The position numbers and the translations under genes were made by a program. A stretch of 64,000 bases of DNA, from assembly GCA_016648135.1 (NCBI GenBank), contig JADDOH010002288.1:106913-170912 (forward strand). The letters run 5' to 3'. Below the pieces are notes generated by a model that saw only the letters and a program-made list of their open reading frames with translations, was not told the origin of the DNA and ran no database searches. Below, one piece after another: positions 1-12,600 of this stretch; the stretch's first letter is position 1, and every line of letters starts with the position of its first letter. This DNA comes from Agrypnia vestita (lineage: Eukaryota; Arthropoda; Insecta; Trichoptera; Phryganeidae).

Positions 1-655
1 CTGCGAATTCAACGGTACAAACACGGGCATTTGCTGGTTGAGGCTGGGACTGTCTAGAGATCCGTAGCCGATTGAGGACACATTTGGATGTTGATAGACG
101 GTTCCTTGCGGCATTGTTTGCTGTGTTTGCTTCATCAGTTCCGATTCGGTGTTCTCCTCGTTGCCCTGGACCTGTTGCTCAGCCTCGGTAGTTTCAATTT
201 TATGCACCGCGGGGCTTTCTTGCTTGGGTATGATCCGCGTCAAGACGCTCTTCAAGTACTGCAACGACGGGTCTAACACTTGATTGTGACTGTTGATCTG
301 AGCTTGTAGCGTTGAATGCTCAGCGGCCGAATTCAACTTCTGCTCGATGGACTGCTGTTGTTGGTATTGCGACATCTGCTGGTTCTGCAGTTGCTGCTGC
401 AGCAGATGTTCCCTGACTAAATTCTGCTGGTTGATCTGGTGTTGGTTGGCCATCATTATATTCTGTGCCAGTTGGGGCACCGTCTGCTCCATCAGCATCT
501 GCTGCGGCAGCGCCTGTTCTTCGGCGATGAGCGGGGACATCCTGGCCTGTTGGAAGATGTTTTGGTTGATGAGCTGCTGGAGGGTGTTCTCCTCGTGGGC
601 GGACAGCTGCTGCCTGAACTGCTGTTGGAGGAGGAGCGTTTGTTGTTGGTCAATC
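1..655 (-). CDS. Wnk: Wnk coding exon 16, Gln-rich tail, continues off the window
   Basis: 218 codons open to base 1 with no stop, starting [20 protein letters not shown]. Roughly a quarter of the residues are Gln. There are amphipathic stretches such as [15 protein letters not shown]. Long disordered Gln-rich C-termini are typical of WNKs and in mammals drive condensates under hyperosmotic stress; that role here is inference. The plus-strand open frames across this exon are shadows of CAG/CTG-rich codons. Confidence 0.88.
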
Positions 656-3600
656 CTGACAGAAAATAAATCAAATCAGACAACGGAATTTCAGATGTAG
701 AAACTAAATAAGTAATAAAAAACAAATTAGATTAATTAATTACTAGGCTGATGCTTTATTAGCCTCAGATTTTTTTCCTACATTAATTTGCCAATATCAA
801 TATCTTGGTGAGGGGTGGTGCGGGGAGCGCAGTGCGTGGAGCACTGCGCTTAATGATGTCATTAAATACATCAATATGATTGCTCAATTCGTTTAAGAGT
901 TGCACACTACGCATTATAGTGTGCATAGTCATTACATCCGTTCTGCATTTTGGAACATGGAATATGCACAATTTCAAATACCCAAATAGTTATTTGGTAC
1001 GAATATCTCAAAATGTAGGATATTCTCCTGTTCTGAGCGTATATAAATAACGCAAAAACTTCTTTCGAATCTGCTCAATCGTGTCGAAGTATTTCTTTTG
1101 GTACGGGCTCAAAACTGTTTTCCATATTCCAATTTTGGTCGGAATTTATTTTTGATAGACGTGTTATAAATCATAATAGCTTGTAATACGATCGTTAGTT
1201 ATATCACATTTAGCTATATCATATTTCCATAACGTAATTGATTCATTTAATTTGTTTTAAATACCTTAGAACTGTGTTCTTAATTGCAATTTCAGAATAA
1301 AAGTTTTAATTTTAAAAATAAATAAAAGTATATAATTAATAATTGAAGTAGAGATTGGCAATCTTACCAGGCCTGCTGGTGCGAGTTGGCTTGGAGGTAC
1401 TGCTGCTGGGTGCCGCTGGAGTACCCCTGAGACTGTCCGCTCGATCCGGCCATCTGCGGTAATTCAACAGAACCCGTGACAATGCTGTACCGTTACGGAA
1501 CATTGGTGAGGATGATGCGTTAAATGATAGTTTAGGTGAAGCTCCAGATATTTATAAAAAAATTGTCTCACCGTGACGATAATGCCATTGTGTTATCGGT
1601 ATGGTCCCCACACTACACTGCTCACTCTAATAATGTTGAACGAATCCAGCACAAATTTATAAGATTCATTAATTTTAAAAATGTTCTCAGGTTTTCATGG
1701 CCGTTCAGAATTTTCTGAGATGTATACACAGCTGATGTTTCGGAACCTATTGCAGGGTCCACCATCAGGGCTGACAATTAATTTTTGGTGTTAAGGTTAA
1801 GTATTACCTTGGAATACTGTGCCGAAAGCGGGCTGCGTCCTAGTTTGTGTTAGGTTAAGTAATGGTTTGCAAAATCGTGTAAATAATGCATTTTGTGGTA
1901 ATTCCGTGTCGGAGACAGGTGTTCTCATAAGTTTTTATGGCGGTATGTTACTGATTCGTCTACAGCCGGATAATTAGTAAAAAAGAATCAATAGAATCGA
2001 CGACTCCGCACAGATAATTATCAGGCAGTACATGGGTTTTTTGTTCCTTGAATTTAGAATTCGCAATTTTGTGTAATTTTAATTTTATTTTTGTGGTTCC
2101 TTGAATTTAGAAATTTTGTGTATTTTGTGTAATTTGAATTTACTTTCTTTGGTCCCTTGAATTTAGAATTGATGTGGTTTTACATTGCTTAAATTGAAGG
2201 CGAGATGGTTCGCGCTTAACAGTTCGAGAAGGTTTTCGGTGCCAATCTTCCAATCGGATCGGGCGGACCTCCACTGCGGCGCGCCCAAACTTATTTTATT
2301 TGTACTCTCACACTTTCTCCCGGAGATTCTTTCTATCGAGAAATAAACATCTGCAAACAATCAATCTTTCGTTGCATAATCTACAACTCTTCCCTAAAAA
2401 ACCAAGAATTATTTCAAAGCTGTCCTTTAGGACAAATTTCAAAAAATGTTCCCTCACCACAAATACAAAAAAAATCATAATCTTTAAGACTGATGAGCGT
2501 TAAAACGCCGAGGACGTTGGTTAACGTCCTGTCCGGAGAAAGACAGTCCACGCTCGAACAGTAATGGAAAAGATTGCGTGGCATTACCTGTGTGTTCAGG
2601 TAGGGGTAAAGTACGGCCTCCGACTGGTTGTTCAACATCTCCTGCTGGTTCTGGATGATCTTGGATTGGCGGAGCTGCTGCTCCAGCAAGATCTGCTGCT
2701 GCTGCTGGGCCTTCTCCAGCTCCTGGTTGAACAGCAGCTGGGCTTTCTTCTCGGCACGCTCCCTGCGGAAATTAATGCAAGGATATATATTTTACGGTGA
2801 ATCTGTATTTCTAGTGAGTCTATATTTTCACTGGCATTTTTGTGAAATTATATTCAAGGTTATATATTATCATATTCATGCAGAGTTTCACCAATAGATA
2901 TTGATACAAACTAGTGAAAAATATTTTAACTGATGTCTTACTAGTGAAATCGTATTGGTTTCCAAACTGTCATTAAACTAATTTTGACAGATGGTGACGG
3001 ATGTGTATTTCCGGATTAAGAATGACCTCTTAGAATAACATTTTAAGATTTTGCGTGAAAAAGGTTCTTACTGCATTATTCATTTCTTCTGAGGATATCA
3101 ACATTATACACCGGATATTATTAACTTAACCTAACCTAAGCTTTAAGAAATGCGTGCATTCGTGGACAAAATATAGTTTCACCGATACTGCGTAGGGAAT
3201 CTGTAAATTTATTGATGGACATGTTTTCACTGCCCGACCGGGTAAATTATATTTCTATTCGTGAAAATATACACTCACTAGAAATAAAATTTCTCTGTAA
3301 CATATACAACTAAAATAAAATGCTTATTAGCAAACATCGCAGTTGACAATGAAAGTATTTTCTAAGTTCAATTTTTAAGAACACGATTAATGCATTTTGT
3401 CTCCAGAGGGATCATTATAAACAAAAATAAATTATAGCTGTCTAACAGAGACGAAGCTATTTACGTGGGGAAGTATGCATGCAAGTCTATTTTGGGCGTC
3501 TACAGGGCTTATGACCCTTCATAAGGCACCTTGATAAATGTGTGGTCAATAATGGGTGGAATCGTGAAAATTACATTGTGTAAAGTGATCACCCAAGCCA

Positions 3601-6600
3601 GCCTGTAACAAGCCATAATGTTTATGTTTATGATATTTTTTATAGCGCCGTTTTTACGTGAAAGACACTCCAAGGGCACTTTATAGACGTGACATCTTGA
3701 AGAAGTGAGTTTTTACGCTGTTCTTGAAAGATTCTTGACTTTCCATGGATGGCAACACTGGAGGCGGCTGATTCCACATAGCTGAGCCCGCAAAGCTGAA
3801 AGCATGTTCCGGAAACTTAGTGGCTGCAGGTCGCCTTGGTACTGCCAGCTTGCAGAGTGCCTCCAATTTGGCTGACTGCAGAGTGAGCCTCCCTTCCAGT
3901 GATGTTCGGGATACAGAGGTCCATCAAATATTGCGGTACATTTCTTTGAAGACTTGAAAACTTTGATGCCTTAAATATGAATCTTGCCGCAGCATTCATC
4001 ACTGACTGCAGTCAGTCGAGCTGATTCCTAGGCTGTCCTGCATATCGTCAAGATCGTAAAACAATGACGAATGTGCAAAAAATTTAATTTTTGATCTTTA
4101 AAAAGTGAAAAAAAAGAAGTCATCTAAGGGTATATAAAAAGTGTATTATTTTTCATTAATTTTTCCGTCGTTGTACTGCACTGACTATATTTGAGGTTTG
4201 AAAGATATCAACTTTAAATAACTAACCCAAGTTTCAAAGGAAAATCTTTTGTAGTTATTGAGCTATGACATAAAGTGTCTTTATGTAAATAAAACTCCAA
4301 AACATCCTGCAAACTTGAGAAAAATCACATGCGTCGTTGTTCAACGATTATGACGATATATTAAGCTACAGTAGTCCAGTTAAACCATAGAAGCCAGCGC
4401 TGACAGCTTTGTTGATCTGATTTCTAAGGGTTAGATTTCTCTCAGCCTAAGCCCAAAAAAGACTTCCATACATACTTTCCCATATAAATAGCTTAGTCTC
4501 TGTGAGACCTTTATAATTGATCTCAATTGACATTGAAAGTCTTGATATTACTAGCACAGAATTAGAGAAGATACAAAGTATTGTATACTTGAGCTGCAAT
4601 TTAAATGAAAGATGGGATCCTTCTGTTGAAATCAAATGCCGCATTGAGCAAGCTCGTGCAAACTTTGTTCTCGTTAAAAAGATGTTCTGAGTCATGATCT
4701 CAACCTCGGATTAGGAATACGAATGGTGGGATGCTGCATGTTCTCGATATTATTTCATGAAATGGAAGCATGGACGCTTACCGAAGACTACTCAAAACGA
4801 GCTGGACGGACAGAGTTACCAATGAAGGTGTTATGGTTAGGATGAATAAAGAAAAATAATAAATTAGTAAAAATCCGAAAGCTTCGACATCTCGGACACA
4901 TGACGAGACATGAGAGAAGTACGAGATCTTACGCTTCACGATGCAGGGAAAGATTGCCGGAAGTCGGGGCCCTGGAAGAAAGATAACATCATGGTTGAAA
5001 AACTGAGAAAACGGTTCGGCCAGCCTACTGTAGAGCTATTCCGGGCCGCAGTAAGTAAAGCGATGATAGCCAACATCAGTTGAGCACAAGAAGAAGAAAA
5101 AGTGAAACAGAAAATGTTTGTGTTGTTCGTTAATCATCAACAAGTTCATTTTACTCTATTATTACGACATAATTTCATAACTATGTACAATATAATCCAA
5201 ACAATTCGGGAGGTACCTGTTCAGGCTGATGAGTTGCGACTTGAGCAGCTTGAACACGATGCGAGCGTCCTCCTCCATGATCCATCCCGTCTTGGCCATC
5301 TCGTTGGCCACCTCCTGGCAGTCGTCGTGCTGGATGTCAAACTCAAACTGGATGGCTTCGTTCTCCTTGTGTGTGTATGATCTGAAACGATTAAAGAAGA
5401 CATTCTTTCATTACAGGTCGAGGGATACAAAATGTTAAATATATTAAACAATATGGATGTTTTAGAAAGATCTGGTCTTTTTAAATTGCGGCACAGCGGT
5501 GTTGAAGGGGTCAGTGAGTGTTTTGACAGCGGGCAAAAGCCGTAGAACTGGGTGAAAAGATAGCAAATATTCCAAAAAATGGATGAGTTATAAAAATTTT
5601 AATCTAGCGCGGTAGGTGAATTATAAAATGAATTTTATAATTATCTCCACCGGCTGCGCACGGAGAAGGATCTTTGCAGCGCATAATTCTGTCATTTCGA
5701 AATTCAATATAAATTACTTTCATTACTCTGTATATATTAATAGCAACTGAATATAAATTTAAAAATAATTTAAAATGTTTTTCTAATTACCTTTTCTTTG
5801 GATCAATAATCTTGAGTCTGAACTGCACCGTGGCGATGTCCGAGTTGACCACCAGATCCCGGGACACGAGCTCCAGACGCAGGCCGATGTCTTCACCGAA
5901 AAATTCGTGGTTTAGCAGCTCCTTCAGCATCGGCCTAGGCAATAAGAGCATATAACACGCTTTATTTTTGCACAGTCGTAATGGACAACATTCCTCACTC
6001 GTTTGGCACTGACCTCAACCGATTTTAACAACTTCTCAATTCCTACTGTAAATATATTGAGTTCTAAATTTACATAATTTGGCGATTCATTATTTACAAT
6101 TACATATTTAGGGAAGTGTTTGCGAGTGGAAGTTTATTTCGAAGTGAGAGGAGCTCGTGCAGCGAGTGAAGGTAAACAAGTAAAAATAACAAAGAAAGGC
6201 TGTGGGCGTGCAGTGGAGGTCGTTGGCCGAGACTGTAAGTTTGAGACGAAAGCGCAGTGGGGACTGGCTATCTGCACATCCTTTGTTGTCTGGTCGACAG
6301 ACGACCCATGTGCACTGGGTGCTCGAATTACCGTTCCCAGGAACAACTCCCACACGTGCAGATAATTGGGTATCAAGTTACAATCTTTAAAAATAAGTTA
6401 AAAACGGTACTAATCGAGTATACACAGGTATTCTTCTTACTATTTGCGCATTAATGGCTGCTGGAGAGATTTAGATTTACCCAATTGACAAATGAAACAC
6501 CAACGGTATGACATTGGACAAACATCAAGCGTGAAGTGAGGCGCGAAACTCAGAGACTCGGTGTGTACAAGGCGGGTACAAAAGCCGAGCTTTGTCTCCG

Positions 6601-9600
6601 AAGAATTTCGTGGGAGCAAATTCCGTAACAAAATTGTGAACATTAAAATTAAACAACAACAAAGTTGATAGAGAAGAATTTTACCAATAAAACTTTATAT
6701 TAAAACTACATTTGACATGATATCTACGTGATCATTGAACGAAGGCCACGACATGCACTTTTAAAAATACATAAATGTAAAAGTAAACCATTAATACGGT
6801 GAATTTGCAAGTATATATTGGAAGAATAACTTTTTCAAACACTTTCATCAAATTGTAATATCTTGAGAATATTGTGGTGCATTTCGCTGTATAAATTTTC
6901 GATAAAAATTTCTGCATCATTTTAATATGAATACAAGGTACCTTAATGATAGTCCAACATTTTACGCGAGGTATGTCAGAAATATTGAAAACAAATTCTT
7001 TGAACTTTGAACATTTTGGACACATATTTTATTTAATAAAACTTGAATTGAAAAATTAGAAAGATAGAATAATAATGAAATGTGCAACCTATCATTATCA
7101 AAGATTTTATTAAGGCGATCGTCCGGCAAAGTTAGCAAATTTCACATTTTTTTCTCATATGTTCTCTTGCATTTTTTATCGCATTTTTGTTCGGAAATAT
7201 ATTATTTTAAGATTTATTATCAAGTTCATATATTTTAAATGCGGATATCTTGTTAAAATGACACAAACTAAATTATTTAATCAATAAATAAATTACCAAA
7301 CCTACATGTTTTAAAAATGAAGAAAAATTATTTAAGAAATAAATTAAAAAAAATATAAAATAGATGACAACATTTTTCTTGAATAAATTAAAAGAATATT
7401 AGAAATATAGGAGAATATTAAAATTAATATAAATATAGAAGAATATTTAAAAAAAAAAATAAAATTCCATGTTCGCATCTTCATTTAAAAAAAAATAAGG
7501 CCAAAATTATTGTAAATAATGTTCAGTTTATTACTCTTAGAACAAAGGTTCTATCTAAGTCGTCATTCTAAAAATCTTATAGTCTATCATATACATTCTG
7601 ATATAAATGAATAACAAAAACCCATATTTTTTTCGTAAAAAAAAATATGAAAATATGAATTTGGATTGAACGTCCCGCCTTGACATTAAATTTTCCATGA
7701 TCAGGCTGGTGATTAAATGAAGCTCACCTGTCCGCTTTGTTGGGCTTGATGCAGGACTCGATGATGTTCCTCACCTCGGGGTTCTGCACCTTCTCAAAGC
7801 TCTGCGGCTTCACACCCTGCAACGTCAAACGATCGTCACATTAAAAGATTTCATTTCTACCGGTGATCAATTTACCTCATTGCTTGGAAGCAGTTTAGAC
7901 CTTCTCTTTCAGTGACGTACCGAGACAACCTTTTTGTATATCTGCGCAGGCCCGCTGCACTCGCTGTAGGGGTATTCCCCCGTGGCCATCTCCAGCATGC
8001 ACATGCCGAAGGCGTACACGTCCACAGACTCGTCGTAGTGCTCCTCGTACATCTCTGGAGCCATAAACTCGGGCGTACCTAAAACAAACAATTCAATCTG
8101 GTAAATAATGACCACTAGTTGTGCCCGCACGGCTTCGCACGCCTAGATTTTTAGTACACTGTTTGGATCATCGTAGAACTTTTGCAAACCTTCTAGAACA
8201 TTTTCCTTCCAGAACTTTCAAGAAATTTATCGAATGCACAGGAACCTTCTAGACACACCGACACATTCCGCCACTCAGTTTAGAACCTTATAGAACTTTT
8301 GGGTATTTTCTAGAACCTTCTCCTTCCAGAACTTTCTAGAGCAGGTTTTTCTGGAACCTTCTAGACTCATCGACACAGTCGGCGCGCCTATTTTGAAACA
8401 ATCTGAAGCATTTGCGGCCTTCCCATAACAAAACAATGTGCTAGAAAGCAAGAAAAACTTGGCAGATAGGGAAACACGGGTTTCTTTTTATATATATATG
8501 TATGTATATTGATTATGCAGACTTCAAATAGATTTTTGCAGATTATTGACTGAACCAAACAGTAAAATCAAGATTTTTTATAACGGGGATCAGGCCGCAA
8601 GCCGAATTTTGGTGGATTTTCTGTGTCAGCGACACCAGCCCAGATAAACTCTGCATTAAAATTTGAGAGGTTCGACACACAAGGCAGAATCGCCCAGAAA
8701 ACTCATATATATAGAAGAATACAAATTGATCTTCCCTTGTCCCTCATACATTATGTAGCCAATTCAAACTATCATTTTAATTTTAAAAGCCTTGTGCCTA
8801 ATAGGATTTGAGGCATACGCAGCACCTCGTAATTGGCAAGATGGAACAAACTTTGTTTACAGCCCTGAAAAGGGCTTTTTGTGTAATTTTTTATGAAGTT
8901 ATATAAAACATTAATCATCATGAATGACAGCATAGACGCATAAGACATGTTACTGCACTGCCGCTACTAAGGGTACGAACATGCCAAAGATGCCTCACTG
9001 CGATACCTCGCGGTCTCGGTTTACCTCGCAAAATATAAAAAATATATTTATAATTTGATCAATCACGAGCCAGATCACATCGCTGCTCGGCGTCGACCGC
9101 GATGTAAAAACAAAATATTTTGTTTTCACGTAAGAATTGAGGTAAACCTCCAAGCTGGCCGCCATGTATCCTTCGGCATGTGCGTGCGTATCTACTAGCA
9201 TGCATTTGTTTTACATGGATGTGACATTGAGGTAGCGAGTTAAACCGCGACCGCAAGGTATCGCAGTGAGGCTTCTTCGGCATGTTCGTACCCTTAAGAG
9301 CGAAGATTGACAATCTGCCGAATCCAGCACCTACACACCACACATTATGCCCTCCGCACCACTCTCCTGACAATACACACACATTGAAAAATTAACGTCA
9401 GTTTCTTGAGGAAAACATTTTTTAGTTGTATCCGGTAAATATTTATATGTTACTAGTTTTTCTTTAAAAAAAATACACCCTGTTTATTATTATTTATGTT
9501 TAATTAAATACCTATGACAGACTTGGCGAAGCTCCTGTTCTTGAGCGTGGCGAGCCCGAGGTCGCCGATCTTCACGCTGCCCGTGGTGCCGGTGATGAAG

Positions 9601-12600
9601 ATGTTGTCGCACTTGAGGTCCCGGTGGATGATGGGCGGCGTGCGCGAATGCAGGAAGTTGAGCCCCTTCAAGATCTGCCGGCACCACGACTTGAGCACCT
9701 TGGGGTTGATCTTCTTGAAGCGTCGCAAATAACTGAAAAATAATTACACAGCTAACCAATAAGAAAGGTAATTTTATATTTTTTGATAGAAAAGGACGAG
9801 AATTATATGCATTAATATCTTTACATTCAATACAAACTATAAAAAAATATGCATTTCCGAGTTTTATATAGCTCTATTACAGGGGCATCGCAGCATGACT
9901 TTTACGTAACCAATTATTTGGGAAAAAAAATCGGAATACAACATATATTTCATAATATTTCAGAATACAACACAATTTCGTAATATTTCTATCACAATTG
10001 TTATCATAGTTTTCATATTTTGATATATCATAAAAATCTGTAGCATAAATATTTGATTTCTATTTTTTTTTTCAAAATATATATTTACAAAAAAGTTATG
10101 CTTCAATGTTTCCACTGCACGCGCCTGCTCTATTATATGTACTAATATTGTTGCCATTGCCATATGAATTAATCAATCCCATTTATTATTTTAAATATTC
10201 AAGGACCTACATATAGCGAACGTACATTGTAATTCATGGATGGAGTATAATATGCATCAACATTGTTCTCCGTTCACAATTATAATGACAATTCCTATTC
10301 TGCATTTGTCTAAAGTGGTTGATAATGTTGACAAATAATAATGCTGATGCATAATTATCTGCCGTTTTTTTCTAGTCTTTTTCACTTTGATGTTGAACCT
10401 TTTCCACTCCAATGTTGAGCGTCACTCGACATTGAGTAATGCGTCTCTTTGCCAGCTTAGACGACAAGTCGGGAGAGGCTGGACCTTTGATTTTGATGAC
10501 ACTCGGAATAGACCGTCTTCCAAGCAGTAATTGACTACATCCCCGAATGATAATTATGCATGATATATTTTGGGTTATGTTACAATGTGATTATTAAAAA
10601 CGGCAGAAATCTATGCATCACCCTAATATATATTAACATCCTCACGCTTTGAGAGTCCCAGACAGCATCAGCTCGGTGATGAGGACGATGTTCTTCTTCT
10701 TGTTGACCGTCACCTCCCAGTAGTTGTAGAACCTCACAATGTTGGGGTGCTGCAGCTTCTTCAGCATCTCCGCTTCCTCGCGGAACCTCAGCCTCTCCGT
10801 CTTGTTCAACTTTTTCTCCTGGAAATCGGCAACACTTCATAAATACAATTTTTCCTTCTTTACAGTAAGATTTCACAAGTAAACAATATTAGGGGACAGA
10901 ATTTGTATGAATACGGGACAATATTAGGATTTTCATGGGAACAATTAAAAAAACACAAACAATGACTTTGTCTTCTTCTTCAATTTTCTTCAATCTTATC
11001 TTCAAAATGGGGTGGAATAAAAAAATATATAAAAACCAGGAATTATGGCACTTCTGGAAGATCTTTAGCTGAAATTTAGTTGCAATGGATCGCTTCACGC
11101 GGTAACAAGAATTCTTATGTGATTTGCCTGTTTCGTGCTCACTACCGATCACACAGTATGAATGAATGTCCGAGTGTTAATTTAATTGAAAAGTGGCTCA
11201 GGAAGTTTAAGGAGACCGGTTCAATAGAGTAGGAAAAGCGCAAAGAATGTTGCGCAAGTTCAGCAATATATATGAAAAGATGCAGATTTGCCAACCACCT
11301 CATAGAAAATAATCATAAATTTGACTCAAAAATAGGGGTGAAAATATTAAATACTAATAATAAAGGTTTAAAATTAGACCTAAAATCTGGTAGTGGTTTT
11401 TATTAAGTTAACTAACAATCTATTAGATGCAGATTTGTCAATTGCAAGCGTTTTGTCGCTATAGGATTAAATCTGCATCGAATTCTGAAACTGGAATTGA
11501 AAGTACATGCACATGTAAGATACAACCGGAGCAATATTTAAAACTCGATGATTGGATTTCACGAAAAAGATTCATCGAGACAATGTTCGAGCAGTTCACC
11601 AATTTCAATAACATTTTTCTCTGACGAAGCCCATTTTTATTTCAATGTGCGTGTTAATAAGAAAAATTGCATGTTCCGGGGCAAGGAGAGCCCCAAACTG
11701 AAACATCATTGGTCTCTCCGTTCTCCAAAAGCGACAGTTTGAATGGTTACGGGCATTATCGGTCATAATTTCTTAGGCTCTTGCCTACCTAGGTGCCAGA
11801 TTCGATTTAGGTGACATTATTGTTAAGGTAGATAGAATAAGGAAAGGAGTGCTGAGATGGTTTGGTCATGTTGAACGTATGAACGAGGAAAGGATGGTTA
11901 AGAAAATATATGAGGCGAGTGTTGAAGGCAACAGGAATAGATGGCGTCCGCGAAAGACCTGGCATGATCAGATACTACAAGTACTTGAGGATGGCCCTGT
12001 TAAAAGCCGCAACAACCGTAGAACTTATATGAGAAGATGTATGAATGTGGCCGAAGCAAAAGTGTGGTGTTCAATCCTCTCTGCCTACCCCTGTGGAGAA
12101 ACAGCGTTATGGTTAGTTAGTTAGTTAGTTATTGTTAAGGTATGATTTTCCGATTGTGCCGTCTCAGTAAAATAGAAATTCATTATCACACAACCTGTAG
12201 TTTTTTAAAAATTTAATTGTCAAAAGTGCAAAACTTATGGCCTACCTCATACAAATAACATTGTTCATTTTGTCAATTTTGATGTTTTAAATACTAAGAT
12301 TATTTTCATTTCATTTCATTAAGATAGAAATCAGTTTGTTTTGAGGTCGCGGCATCCGAGACCCGAACCTGACCCAAGCAGTTATTGCCATACAAGCACT
12401 TTAAGAGACTTGGCTAAGAGAAGTTGTACACAAACATTCGTGTTGTGAAACTTCTAACTGTGTGTGTGAATACGCTTTTTCTCTATCAGATTGAATCATC
12501 ATAAAGCATCCGCATTCGTCCCTCGGGTGAGGTCAACGAGAGTGCTGGACTGGCATCCAGTTCAAGGCAGTACAGGTAAACCAGATTTCCTCTCTAGTCT

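Larger units (their letters stand above)
2763..5216. other. Wnk intron 13: dispersed repeat and LINE debris
   Basis: Besides the fragments listed separately, 3432-3610 holds a dispersed repeat (TCTAACAGAGACGAAGCTAT, then TAAAGTGATCACCCAAGCC) seen again in part near 4440, 13650, 18330, 26270 and 28845. 2800-3430 is AT-rich with short echoes of CACTAGTGAAAATA and holds nothing recognised. Confidence 0.5.

Noticed and set aside
347..700. Plus-strand open frames rich in Cys/Leu/Ser
   Set aside because: They are shadows of the CAG/CTG-rich Gln codons of the Wnk exon on the other strand; the minus frame is consistent with exon phase.
2628..2897. Plus-strand open frame with Cys-rich stretch
   Set aside because: Shadow of the Gln-rich coiled-coil exon of Wnk.
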